A model generated the notes under the pieces. It saw nothing but the letters and a program-made list of their open reading frames with translations, ran no database searches and was not told the DNA's origin. This document shows positions 14,457 to 22,522 of a DNA stretch of 45,204 nucleotides, piece by piece; positions within the stretch are counted from its first letter, which is position 1; the number at the start of each line of letters is the position of its first letter. Where the stretch lies: positions 1 through 45,204 of the forward strand of contig BDTO01000053.1 of the NCBI GenBank assembly GCA_002897855.1. Direction: 5' to 3'. Source of the DNA: a bacterium BMS3Bbin05. Lineage in GTDB: Bacteria; Nitrospirota; Thermodesulfovibrionia; Thermodesulfovibrionales; BMS3Bbin05. Made by a program: the position numbers and the translations under genes.

Positions 14457-15275
14457 ATGAGATTCAGAGGATTGTTTTTATTCGTAATGCTTTTATCGTT
14501 ATGTACTGTTTCAACACTGTTCGCAAAGACGAGGATACGCTGTGCCTCTACCACAAGTACCCAGAACTCCGGACTCTTTGAATATCTCCTGCCGATTGTC
14601 GAGAAAGATACAGGCATAAAGGTGGATGTCGTTGCCGTAGGGACAGGTGCAGCGCTCGAGATAGGCAAGAGGGGAGATGCGGATGTGGTATTTGTGCATG
14701 CGAAGGACGATGAATTAAAGATGGTCAGGGAAGGATATTTTGTGGACAGGCATGATGTAATGTACAATGATTTTGTTATAGTAGGTCCTCCCGGTGACCC
14801 GGCGGACATAAAGGGCATGAAAAAAGCGGTGAATGCCTTCAGGAAGCTCAGCACTGAAAAGGTAATCTTTGTATCAAGGGGGGACAACTCCGGCACCTAT
14901 AAAAAAGAGTTGAAGATATGGAAAATAGCGCATATCGATCCGAAAGGACGGAAATGGTATCTTGAGGTCGGACAGGGAATGGGAAAGACACTCAGGATTG
15001 CGAATGAAAAGAAGGCATATACACTTACCGACAGGGGAACATGGCTTGCGTTGCAGGATAAAGAACATCTCGATATGGTGATAATGGTGCAGGGGGACAA
15101 GATGCTCTTCAACCAGTATGGTGTGATGGCGGTCAATCCGCTTAAGCATAAGTACGTTAAATATAAAGAAGCGCTCAGGTTCATAAACTTCCTCATATCG
15201 CCGAAAGGTCAAAAAACTATTGCAGGGTTCACGGAGTCACACGGCGAGCAGCTCTTTCATCCGGATGCAAAATAA
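14457..15275 (+). CDS. tupA: Tungstate ABC transporter substrate-binding protein
   Basis: The 272-residue protein has a clean signal peptide (FLFVMLLSLCTVSTLFAKT, cleavage near residue 23) followed by the TupA body: CASTTSTQNSGLFEYLLP, AVGTGAALEIGKRGDADVVFVHA, VMYNDFVIVGPPGDPADI, SRGDNSGTYKKEL, YTLTDRGTWLA and HGEQLFHPDA. It should capture tungstate or molybdate in the periplasm and hand it to TupB. A GGAGG site lies 9 nt before the start. It is preceded by a signal-less paralogue and followed 21 nt later by tupB. Selectivity between W and Mo cannot be read from sequence. Confidence 0.92.
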   Translation: MRFRGLFLFVMLLSLCTVSTLFAKTRIRCASTTSTQNSGLFEYLLPIVEKDTGIKVDVVAVGTGAALEIGKRGDADVVFVHAKDDELKMVREGYFVDRHDVMYNDFVIVGPPGDPADIKGMKKAVNAFRKLSTEKVIFVSRGDNSGTYKKELKIWKIAHIDPKGRKWYLEVGQGMGKTLRIANEKKAYTLTDRGTWLALQDKEHLDMVIMVQGDKMLFNQYGVMAVNPLKHKYVKYKEALRFINFLISPKGQKTIAGFTESHGEQLFHPDAK

Positions 15276-15296
15276 TGCCGGGGAAATACCTGTCGA

Positions 15297-15992
15297 ATGT
15301 ACGGAATACTGATCTCGTTTGAAAAGGCATTTGAACTGATCCTGTCGCTGAACAGGGAGCTGGCCGGAATTGTTGTTCTTTCTCTTTTGGTGTCCGGCGC
15401 CGCCATAGTTATCGCATCTCTCCTGGGAATTGTCTTTTCGTATGTCCTCGCATTCAGGCGGTTTCCGTTTAAGGGATTTCTCACAAACCTTCTGAACACG
15501 TCCATGGGGCTTCCTCCGGTAGTAGTGGGCCTCTTCCTGTATCTCCTGCTTTCAAGGAACGGTCCCCTTGGCTTTATGGGTCTTCTCTATACCCCTTCGG
15601 CAATGGTTATTGCGCAGATTATTCTTGCCTTCCCCATTATTGCCGCCATGAGCCACGCAGCAATTGTGATGGTAAAACCGAACATAAGGCTTGCTGCTCT
15701 GGGCCTGGGGGCAACGGACATCCAGGCATCGGTGGCCGTTATCAGGGATGCCCGGTACGGTATTATATCATCTGTTATGGCGGGCCTCGGGAGGGTAATG
15801 GCCGAGGTGGGGGCCGTTCTCATTGTGGGTGGAAACATCGCAGGATACACAAGGGTAATGACCACAACAATTGCACTGGAGTATGATAAAGGCAATTTCG
15901 AACTTGCCATAGCTCTTGGAATCATACTGCTTCTGATCTCGCTATTCCTGAATGCCGCTCTATTCCTGTTCCAGCGTAAGGTATACAGATGA
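15297..15992 (+). CDS. tupB: Tungstate ABC transporter permease
   Basis: A 231-residue inner-membrane permease with about five hydrophobic helices, of the binding-protein-dependent transport type. LLNTSMGLPPVVVGLFLYLLLSR opens a conserved segment, and ALGLGATDIQASVAVIRDAR is the cytoplasmic coupling loop (EAA-like). AEVGAVLIVGGNIAG is typical of TupB/ModB-like permeases. It overlaps tupC by 4 nt (ATGA), so the two are translationally coupled. Confidence 0.92.
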   Translation: MYGILISFEKAFELILSLNRELAGIVVLSLLVSGAAIVIASLLGIVFSYVLAFRRFPFKGFLTNLLNTSMGLPPVVVGLFLYLLLSRNGPLGFMGLLYTPSAMVIAQIILAFPIIAAMSHAAIVMVKPNIRLAALGLGATDIQASVAVIRDARYGIISSVMAGLGRVMAEVGAVLIVGGNIAGYTRVMTTTIALEYDKGNFELAIALGIILLLISLFLNAALFLFQRKVYR

Positions 15993-16711
15993 ACATAGTA
16001 TTAAAAGACGTTTCGAAGAGTTACAATGGCGCCGCTGCATTAAAAAACTGCTCTGCCATGATAAGCAAAGGAATCATTAATGCCGTAATAGGGCCAAACG
16101 GCAGCGGTAAATCAACAATGGTCAGGATAGCCTCTCTCCTGGAACCGGCCGATTCGGGCGAAGTCAGATACGGTGGCAGTCATGCTGAACCGCAAAACGA
16201 CATCTCGTTCAGGAGAAAGATAGCCGTTGTGCTTCCCGGCGATTCTCTTTTTAATGATACGGTCTTCAATAATCTTGCCTATGGGCTGAAGATCAGGAAG
16301 ATGAAGAAGGCTTTAATCAGGGAACGGGTAACAGAACTTCTTGAAAAATTTCAACTCTCGGACAAATCTTACTCAAGTATAAGGACCCTGTCGTCAGGAG
16401 AGGCTCAGCGTGTAGCGGTCGCAAGGGCACTCGCCGTTAAACCGCAATACCTCTTTCTTGATGAGCCGACCGCCTCTCTGGACCCGGTTAATACCGGGAT
16501 CATAGAAAACGTACTTCATGGCGTTAACACTGAAAGAGGGATAACGATATTAATGGTAACCCATAATATGTTCCAGGCCGGGAGGATTGCCGGAAGGATT
16601 ATATTCATGTATGGCGGGAGGGTTATTGAGGAATCCGGAAGTAGTGAGTTCTTTGCTAATCCAGGGCACGAGATTACTCGGAATTTTCTGAATGGGAAAA
16701 TGGTCTGGTAA
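15989..16711 (+). CDS. tupC: Tungstate ABC transporter ATP-binding protein
   Basis: A 240-residue ABC ATPase: Walker A GPNGSGKST (about 35-43), signature LSSGEAQRVAVARAL (about 137-151), Walker B YLFLDEPTASLDP and the switch His in MVTHNMFQAG. No C-terminal molybdate-binding domain is present, unlike ModC, which agrees with a TupC assignment. It powers uptake through TupB. The 175 nt that follow have no gene. Confidence 0.92.
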   Translation: MNIVLKDVSKSYNGAAALKNCSAMISKGIINAVIGPNGSGKSTMVRIASLLEPADSGEVRYGGSHAEPQNDISFRRKIAVVLPGDSLFNDTVFNNLAYGLKIRKMKKALIRERVTELLEKFQLSDKSYSSIRTLSSGEAQRVAVARALAVKPQYLFLDEPTASLDPVNTGIIENVLHGVNTERGITILMVTHNMFQAGRIAGRIIFMYGGRVIEESGSSEFFANPGHEITRNFLNGKMVW

Positions 16712-16886
16712 CTTATTGCAATTTTCTTATTGGACTTGTTCGTTAATCACAGTTGGCATATGCTGCCAGAAGATTTATGAAACCCTCATGTCTCAAAGAA
16801 ATACAAAGGGGGATAGAAAGGGTACATAATTGTGCACAAATGTAATGCCTTGATTTTTCCTACATATATATATATGATGTAAATTA

Positions 16887-17471
16887 ATGCAGAAAAAAAA
16901 ATCCCCTAAAAAAACTGCTCCCGGAAGAAGCTCATCAGGCAACAAAAGGCTGTTAATTGAAAAAGCGGAGAGGATAAAGCTTCTTATCCTCGATGTTGAC
17001 GGTGTTTTGACAGACGGCAGTATAATACTTGACAATGCCGGCAATGAATACAAAAGGTTTCATGTCAGGGACGGCCATGGTATAAAGCTTTTGCAGAGGT
17101 ATGGCGTTGAGGTGGTCATTATTACGGGCAGAAGGTCAAAGGTAGTTGATTTAAGGGCAAAAGAGCTCGGGATAAAACATATTTATCAGCGATGCCTCGA
17201 CAAGGTTGTTGCATATGAAGATATCAAATCAAGACTTTCTCTGAGGGATGATGAAATAGCATACATGGGAGATGATGTAGTAGATATTCCACTCATGAAA
17301 AGAGTTGGACTGGCAGTCGCTGTCTCCGATGCTCAACAGGATATAATCGCTTTCGCTGATATTGTAACTGATGAAGAAGGCGGCAAATGTGCTGTCAGGA
17401 GTATAACCGAATTTATTCTGAAAGCCAAAGGACTCTGGAGGGAAATAATAGATGGCTATGCCAAGGCTTAA
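16887..17471 (+). CDS. kdsC: KDO 8-phosphate phosphatase-type HAD hydrolase
   Basis: A 194-residue HAD phosphatase of the YrbI/KdsC family. Motif I is DVDGVLTDG (Asp36 nucleophile, Asp38 acid), motif II the Thr/Gly of IITGRRS, motif III the Lys in CLDKV, and motif IV GDDVVDIPLM. The protein has the minimal KdsC core with no cap domain, plus a basic 30-residue N-terminal extension rich in Lys and Pro/Ser. It releases phosphate from KDO 8-phosphate on the way to lipopolysaccharide, implying an outer membrane. It is not beside other kds/lpt genes but leads an operon with phospholipid genes. It overlaps pgsA by 20 nt. An alternating TA tract lies just upstream (16863-16874). Confidence 0.88.
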   Translation: MQKKKSPKKTAPGRSSSGNKRLLIEKAERIKLLILDVDGVLTDGSIILDNAGNEYKRFHVRDGHGIKLLQRYGVEVVIITGRRSKVVDLRAKELGIKHIYQRCLDKVVAYEDIKSRLSLRDDEIAYMGDDVVDIPLMKRVGLAVAVSDAQQDIIAFADIVTDEEGGKCAVRSITEFILKAKGLWREIIDGYAKA

Positions 17472-17985
17472 TCTTCCAACGGTCCTGACATTAAGCAGAA
17501 TAGTCCTCATACCATTCTTCATTTTCATAATGCCGGGCCATCCTGTTTTAGCTTCGCTTATCTTTCTTATAGCAGCTGCAACAGATTTCCTCGATGGTTA
17601 TCTTGCGAGGCTCTATGGCCAGGTAACAACCTTTGGAACCATTCTCGACCCGATTGCCGACAAGTTCCTCGTCATAACAGCCCTTATACTTTTAGTTGAC
17701 CAGGGGATATTGTCCGCATGGATCGCCATTCTGATAATCGTGAGAGAGTTTTTCGTCACCGCTTTAAGGGTCGTTGCGCTTGCAAAAAATATAGTCATCA
17801 AGGCAGAGATGGGAGGCAAGCTCAAAACGGCTACCCAGATAACCGCAATCGTCTTTTTAATAATCAGGGATTCTTTCTTCGGGATCGATCTTTACGACTC
17901 AGGGATGCTACTCATTATAATATCACTTATTTTGGCGGTTACATCGGCCGTTCAATACACAATAAACTTCTGGAAAAAAATATGA
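17452..17985 (+). CDS. pgsA: CDP-diacylglycerol-glycerol-3-phosphate 3-phosphatidyltransferase
   Basis: A 177-residue integral membrane enzyme with the full CDP-alcohol phosphotransferase motif: Asp48-Gly49-x2-Ala52-Arg53-x8-Gly62-x3-Asp66-x3-Asp70. The start NLPTVLTLSRIVLIP is typical of PgsA. It makes phosphatidylglycerol-phosphate, the precursor of phosphatidylglycerol and cardiolipin. It overlaps kdsC by 20 nt and plsY by 4 nt (ATGA), so the three are expressed together. An alternative start is the ATG two codons in. Confidence 0.92.
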   Translation: MAMPRLNLPTVLTLSRIVLIPFFIFIMPGHPVLASLIFLIAAATDFLDGYLARLYGQVTTFGTILDPIADKFLVITALILLVDQGILSAWIAILIIVREFFVTALRVVALAKNIVIKAEMGGKLKTATQITAIVFLIIRDSFFGIDLYDSGMLLIIISLILAVTSAVQYTINFWKKI

Positions 17986-18569
17986 TACTTATGCTATTGG
18001 CCATTTCAGCCTTCCTGACAGGTTCAATTCCCGTCGGGCTTATCGTTGCCAGGTCAAAGGGTATCGACATAAGAACAAAAGGCAGCGGTAACATCGGGGC
18101 GACAAACATACTCAGAAACATCGGGAAAAAAGAGGCGCTGATTACCCTGATAGGCGACATTTCAAAGGGGGTTATCCCTGTTCTGGTTGCCTGGAAATTT
18201 TTCCCAGATGATACCAGGGTCGGCATTATAGGGCTGAGTGCCATAGCAGGTCATGATTTTTCCATTTTTCTGAAATTCAGGGGTGGGAAGGGTGTGGCTA
18301 CATCTCTGGGGGTACTTTTAGCCTACTCTCCTTTTGCCGCACTCGCTACCGCAGCTATCTGGATAATAGTTCTTGTAATATCAAAAATCTCATCCCTCAG
18401 CGCCATTTTGGCCTTTCTGCTCCTTCCACTCACTATTTTTATAATTGACAACACGGAAGGAAAATTTTTAATCTCATTAATAATTGCCGCCCTGATTATT
18501 ATCAAGCATAAAGACAATATAAAAAGATTGATAAACGGAGAGGAATCGAGGATGGTCCGGAAATCATGA
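17982..18569 (+). CDS. plsY: Acyl-phosphate glycerol-3-phosphate acyltransferase
   Basis: The 195-residue inner-membrane protein shows the three PlsY motifs: GSIPVGLIVAR with SGNIGATN (motif 1), GHDFSIFLKFRGGKGVATSLG (motif 2) and a C-terminal IKHKDNIKRLINGEE (motif 3, usually HR-x-NI). It acylates glycerol-3-phosphate with acyl-phosphate, the first step of phospholipid synthesis. The ATG at 17982 overlaps the pgsA stop; a longer frame from 17718 is rejected because it lies within pgsA. It overlaps the next gene by 4 nt. Confidence 0.94.
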   Translation: MILMLLAISAFLTGSIPVGLIVARSKGIDIRTKGSGNIGATNILRNIGKKEALITLIGDISKGVIPVLVAWKFFPDDTRVGIIGLSAIAGHDFSIFLKFRGGKGVATSLGVLLAYSPFAALATAAIWIIVLVISKISSLSAILAFLLLPLTIFIIDNTEGKFLISLIIAALIIIKHKDNIKRLINGEESRMVRKS

Positions 18570-20335
18570 AACACATTCTTGCAGTTATTGCTCTTACCCT
18601 GTGCCTTATCACAACGTTACATGCAGAGGACACACCCCCGGCATCCTCTCCTGTAACCCCGGCTGACAAAACCGTCCCTGAAGAGGTCTATTCGACGCCT
18701 TTTTCCAAACCCTCGCCCGGGCAACAGCCTGCTAAAAACGAATACGACCGGAGACGGGCAAAAGGGCTCAGAAATGCAGACTTCTATTCTTATTATCTGA
18801 TAAACAAGGCCCATAATAACCCATCGCAAGTAATGGCGTATCTCAAAGAAGCATTAAAGTACTCACCGGACCTGCCTGCAGTTTATTTTTACCTCGCATG
18901 GGTAAGCTTTTCAAAATCACCAACCGCCATTTATGACACTATTCATTACCTGATAGAAGGGTTCAGGGCATATAAGCGAAATTTCTGGTGGTCGTTTAAC
19001 CTTGCTGGGGTCTTCACCATCGGTCTTCTTTTGGCATTTGTATTTACCATAGTAGTTGTTGTGCTTGTAAGACTGTCCGTTGACCTGCCGCTGATGACTC
19101 ATGAGATAAAAGAGGAGAACAGGAACATTTTTATCCTTGTCCTGGTTTTTTTCATATCTGCCATGGGGCCGCTCTACTTTTTTGCTTCTGTCCTGATGCT
19201 GCTCTCCCTGTATTTCAAAAAAACAGACCTTATCGTAACATATGTCTTTCTTGGTGCACTCATATTGTTGCCACTGTTTCTGAAACCCGTGCAAATATTA
19301 CTTTCAGCAGAGATGTCTTCTGCCCTGAAAGCGGTCGTAGCAGTAAATGAGGGCGAGGACAACAATTATGCAATCAACGTATTATCGCATTCAAAAGAAA
19401 GGGACGAGGTGTTTTCCTATGCCCTGGCCCTTAAACGTGAAGGCAGACTGGCGGAAGCGGTATCCAGTTACAAAAAGCTGATCGAAAATGATCCTGATGA
19501 CGCCATTGTTTACAATAACCTCGGCAATTGTTATGCAATTATGGGGCAAAACAACAAAGCCATTGCCATGTTCAAGAAAGCTGCAGGGCTAAAACCCCTT
19601 GTAAGCGCATATTATAACCTTAGCCAGATATCAAGAGAACAACTCAACTTCTCTGAGGGAGACAAATATTTTGACAAAGCGAAAGCAATTGATCCCGACG
19701 CCATTACCGGATACCGGGAAGTTAGCTCCAGGGAGCCGAATTCTTTCTATATAGACGAGACATTGAAGCAGAGTGACTTCTGGCGACTCGCAGGGCACAC
19801 TTCCGGAGATTATATCATTCAGGTCACTTTATTGCCTCTGTGGCTAACTCCTGTTGTCGGACTTATGATAACCATAACATTTATCGGACTGCTAAGGGTT
19901 AAGAGGAATAAGGCTTATAGCTGCAAGAGATGTGGAACGATAATGTGTCCGAAATGTGGAAGACGTCTGTCATGGGGCGATATGTGTTATGACTGTTTTA
20001 CTTCACTAATAACGTTTGAAAAAGACCCAAGGGACAGGATATCAAGACTATTTGTCGTCCAGGAATCAAAAAGGAAAAGAAAAAATATATTAACCGCACT
20101 CTCTCTCTTCATGCCCGGGGCACATCTGATATATGCGGGCAGGATAATGAAGGGCGCTGCATTGACATTTCTTTTTTTGATGCCGGCATCCATTTTTATT
20201 ACAAGTTTTTTATACAGGATATCAATTTATCCGTTTATTCACAGCTGGCTTATATTCACAGTTATCACTGTTACCATTGTGTTTTATATAGTTAACATTT
20301 TCACTACGAGGAGATCGATAAAAAAATGGCTTTAG
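18566..20335 (+). CDS. Membrane protein with TPR repeats and a zinc-ribbon-like cluster
   Basis: The 589-residue protein starts with a signal peptide (IALTLCLITTLHA), followed by a Pro-rich stretch and a short TPR-like helix pair near 75-130. Three or four membrane helices span about 145-255. Residues about 280-385 contain TPR repeats (LAEAVSSYKKLIENDPDDAI, YNNLGNCYAIMGQNNKAIAMF). After a membrane helix near 425-445 comes a cysteine cluster CKRC, CPKC, CYDC (about 452-475), then two to three C-terminal helices. It is probably an inner-membrane scaffold. It overlaps plsY by 4 nt and the PATAN gene by 10 nt. I know no reaction for it. Confidence 0.75.
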   Translation: MKHILAVIALTLCLITTLHAEDTPPASSPVTPADKTVPEEVYSTPFSKPSPGQQPAKNEYDRRRAKGLRNADFYSYYLINKAHNNPSQVMAYLKEALKYSPDLPAVYFYLAWVSFSKSPTAIYDTIHYLIEGFRAYKRNFWWSFNLAGVFTIGLLLAFVFTIVVVVLVRLSVDLPLMTHEIKEENRNIFILVLVFFISAMGPLYFFASVLMLLSLYFKKTDLIVTYVFLGALILLPLFLKPVQILLSAEMSSALKAVVAVNEGEDNNYAINVLSHSKERDEVFSYALALKREGRLAEAVSSYKKLIENDPDDAIVYNNLGNCYAIMGQNNKAIAMFKKAAGLKPLVSAYYNLSQISREQLNFSEGDKYFDKAKAIDPDAITGYREVSSREPNSFYIDETLKQSDFWRLAGHTSGDYIIQVTLLPLWLTPVVGLMITITFIGLLRVKRNKAYSCKRCGTIMCPKCGRRLSWGDMCYDCFTSLITFEKDPRDRISRLFVVQESKRKRKNILTALSLFMPGAHLIYAGRIMKGAALTFLFLMPASIFITSFLYRISIYPFIHSWLIFTVITVTIVFYIVNIFTTRRSIKKWL

Positions 20336-21381
20336 AGGGCTCAATAGAGGAATTCGGGCTGGCCGACATACTTCAGCTTCTATATTTCCAGAAAAAGACC
20401 GGATTGCTTACAGTTGAAGGACGCCTTGGCAGAGTAAAGATATATTTCCATTCGGGTAATATCGTAGCCGCAGAGTCCAAAAGAGGAATGGAAGATAAAC
20501 GACTCGGCAAGATACTTCTGAAAAAGGGCATTATTTCGGAGGAAAAACTCCAGGAGGCGATCGAAGAAAGAAAAACCTCTAATGAAAAAATCGGCGCTAT
20601 CTTTATCAAGAACGGGATTGTTTCAAAAGAAGAGATACAGGAGATCATAATCAACCAGTTGACAGATACTGTTGTTCAGTTGTTTAACTGGAAAAAGGGG
20701 ACATACGAGTTTAAACAGCAGAGGATTATTATGGACCAGCAACTACAGATATCTGTCGACACCCAGCACCTGCTGATGGAAGGTCTCAGAATTATAGATG
20801 AATTGGCTGTAATTGAAGGAAAGATTACGCTCGATACCATACTCCGGCAAACAATGAAGAAAGATGCCGTGCTTTCTGACGAAGAAAAGACATATCTAAG
20901 TTTCATCGACGGGGAAAACGATGTCAGCACCATTATAGAAATCTCCGATGAAGAAGATATTAAGGTATACAGGGTAATTCTCTCATTGCTCGAAAAGGGG
21001 CTGATAGAACCACTGGAAGAGGAAGAACTGGTCGATAAAGGCAAACAACAGGAAATTATAGGCGGGTTCAGGATCCCGGTTATTTCCCTCATTACCAATT
21101 TTTTGCTGATTATATCCTTCATAATATCTCTAAATCCTTTCTTCATTCAGAAACTTAATACAAAAAAAATAAACGCTGAAAAAGACCTTGTCAGAATAAG
21201 ACTGTCAATAGAGATTAAGAAGGCCACATCCGGCTCTTATCCGGCATCCCTGGGGGTTATCAATACAGTAAAAATTGATCCCTGGAACAACAAGTATCTT
21301 TACAGAATATCCAGGACGGGCTACGAATTAAGGAGTTCAGGCCCCGACGGTATTCCAAACACGCCCGATGACATTTATTAA
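20326..21381 (+). CDS. PATAN (DUF4388) protein with GspE-N-like repeats and pseudopilin-like C-terminus
   Basis: A 351-residue composite. Residues 1-55 form a DUF4388/PATAN domain (LEGSIEEFGLADILQLLYFQKKTG in style). Residues about 60-110 contain two repeats resembling the N-terminal domain of GspE/PilB ATPases (RLGKILLKKGIISEEKLQEA, KIGAIFIKNGIVSKEEI). A single membrane helix sits near 250-268. The last 55 residues match the end of type II secretion pseudopilin G: GSYPASL, DPWNNKYLYRI, RSSGPDGIPNTPDDI. PATAN domains occur in gliding and two-component systems. The mix hints at a link to the type IV pilus/type II secretion machinery; the pilin genes at 40-45 kb may be relevant. Function unknown. 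Confidence 0.75.
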   Translation: MALEGSIEEFGLADILQLLYFQKKTGLLTVEGRLGRVKIYFHSGNIVAAESKRGMEDKRLGKILLKKGIISEEKLQEAIEERKTSNEKIGAIFIKNGIVSKEEIQEIIINQLTDTVVQLFNWKKGTYEFKQQRIIMDQQLQISVDTQHLLMEGLRIIDELAVIEGKITLDTILRQTMKKDAVLSDEEKTYLSFIDGENDVSTIIEISDEEDIKVYRVILSLLEKGLIEPLEEEELVDKGKQQEIIGGFRIPVISLITNFLLIISFIISLNPFFIQKLNTKKINAEKDLVRIRLSIEIKKATSGSYPASLGVINTVKIDPWNNKYLYRISRTGYELRSSGPDGIPNTPDDIY

Positions 21382-21444
21382 TTCACCCGGCAGATGCCAT
21401 TCGATGAAGAAAAATTCGGAACCACCTACAATATTATTGTAAAC

Positions 21445-21563
21445 TTAAATGGATAGCGAGCGGATGTGAGCGAATATAATAATGAAATATTCCCTGCATT
21501 AGATTACCGGCGGCCTGCCTGTGCGTGCCGCACGCAGACAGGCAGAGCCACAGGGAAGATCAA
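21445..21563 (+). repeat. TTAA-start dispersed repeat, copy 3 (with nested palindrome)
   Basis: TTAAATGGATAGCGAGCGG, then GAATATAATAATG, TGCATTAGATTACCGG and GGGAAGATCAA, as in copies 1 and 2. The nested palindrome of about 31 bp at 21514-21544 sits between CCGGCGG and GAGCCACAGGG, that is in the loop of the parent hairpin and at a different point from copy 1. It ends 30 nt before the queC start. Confidence 0.85.
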
Positions 21564-21592
21564 CCTGTAAACGTGGCCATATCTTCAGACTC

Positions 21593-22345
21593 ATGAAACA
21601 TGGTAAAAAAACAGCAGTTGTACTATTAAGCGGCGGAATCGATTCTTCAACGGCCCTGGCGATTGCCATGTCGGAAGGATTCGATTGCTATGCGCTGAGT
21701 TTCGATTATTCTCAGCGGCATAAGGTAGAGCTTGAGTCTGCAAAAAGGGTTGCCGAACACCTCGGAGCAAAAAAGCACCTCGTCATCAGTTTCAACCTTA
21801 GAGAAATCGGCGGATCCGCCCTGACCTCAGAAATTGATGTGCCGAAACATGAGTTAAAAACAGGAAGTCAGAAGTCAGGAACAACACATATTAGAACAAA
21901 TCATAGTAATCCCCGGACACGGATACCCGTCACTTACGTCCCTGCCAGAAATACAATATTCCTTTCTTTTGGCCTCGGATGGGCTGAAGTACTTAATGCT
22001 CCTGACATTTTTATTGGTGCAAACGTGGTTGATTACAGCGGTTATCCGGATTGCCGGCCGGAGTACCTCAGGGCTTATGAGAAAATGGCCAATCTTGCCA
22101 CAAAGATATCGGTCGAAGGAAAGATAAAATTCAGAATAAATGCACCTCTACTCCACATGACAAAGAATGAGATAATAAAGAAAGGCACGGAACTGGGGCT
22201 CGATTATTCCCTTACATGGAGCTGTTACGACCCCGGTGTAACGGACTCCGGCAAAGCCGTCCCGTGCGGAAGATGCGACAGTTGCGTTATCAGGGCCGGG
22301 GGGTTCAGAGATGCAGGCATTACAGACCCCTTGCTAAACAGATGA
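21593..22345 (+). CDS. queC: 7-cyano-7-deazaguanine synthase
   Basis: A 250-residue QueC. The ATP pyrophosphatase P-loop is LLSGGIDSS; other signatures are [51 protein letters not shown] and the zinc-binding SCYDP plus CGRCDSC at the C-terminus. It converts 7-carboxy-7-deazaguanine to preQ0 for queuosine. About 15 extra residues sit between VPK and [10 protein letters not shown], encoded around a doubled GAAGTCA heptamer (21864-21877); the neighbouring folds look intact. I start at ATG 21593, since the upstream frame is the dispersed repeat. No queD/E/F is beside it. Confidence 0.95.
   Translation: MKHGKKTAVVLLSGGIDSSTALAIAMSEGFDCYALSFDYSQRHKVELESAKRVAEHLGAKKHLVISFNLREIGGSALTSEIDVPKHELKTGSQKSGTTHIRTNHSNPRTRIPVTYVPARNTIFLSFGLGWAEVLNAPDIFIGANVVDYSGYPDCRPEYLRAYEKMANLATKISVEGKIKFRINAPLLHMTKNEIIKKGTELGLDYSLTWSCYDPGVTDSGKAVPCGRCDSCVIRAGGFRDAGITDPLLNR
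21864..21877 (+). repeat. GAAGTCA heptamer repeat inside queC
   Basis: Two tandem copies of GAAGTCA followed by GGA, inside the extra loop of QueC. The same kind of heptamer occurs inside hemC (36789-36815). Confidence 0.7.
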
Positions 22346-22522
22346 TATCTTTCTCTTCCCGCCTGTCAAGTCCTTCATGTCAAAACCTGAGGGCCTATGA
22401 TTATTATATAATGTATTATATATCCAGGTTCATCTGATTGCGAAGATGGTTTCTCCCTTTTACCGTATACCATCAACTCAATCCATGAAGCTGAATTTTC
22501 CCCTGATGAATGATATGATGGC

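Noticed and set aside
17718-17981. N-terminal extension of plsY
   Set aside because: It lies inside pgsA in another frame; PlsY homology starts at 17982.
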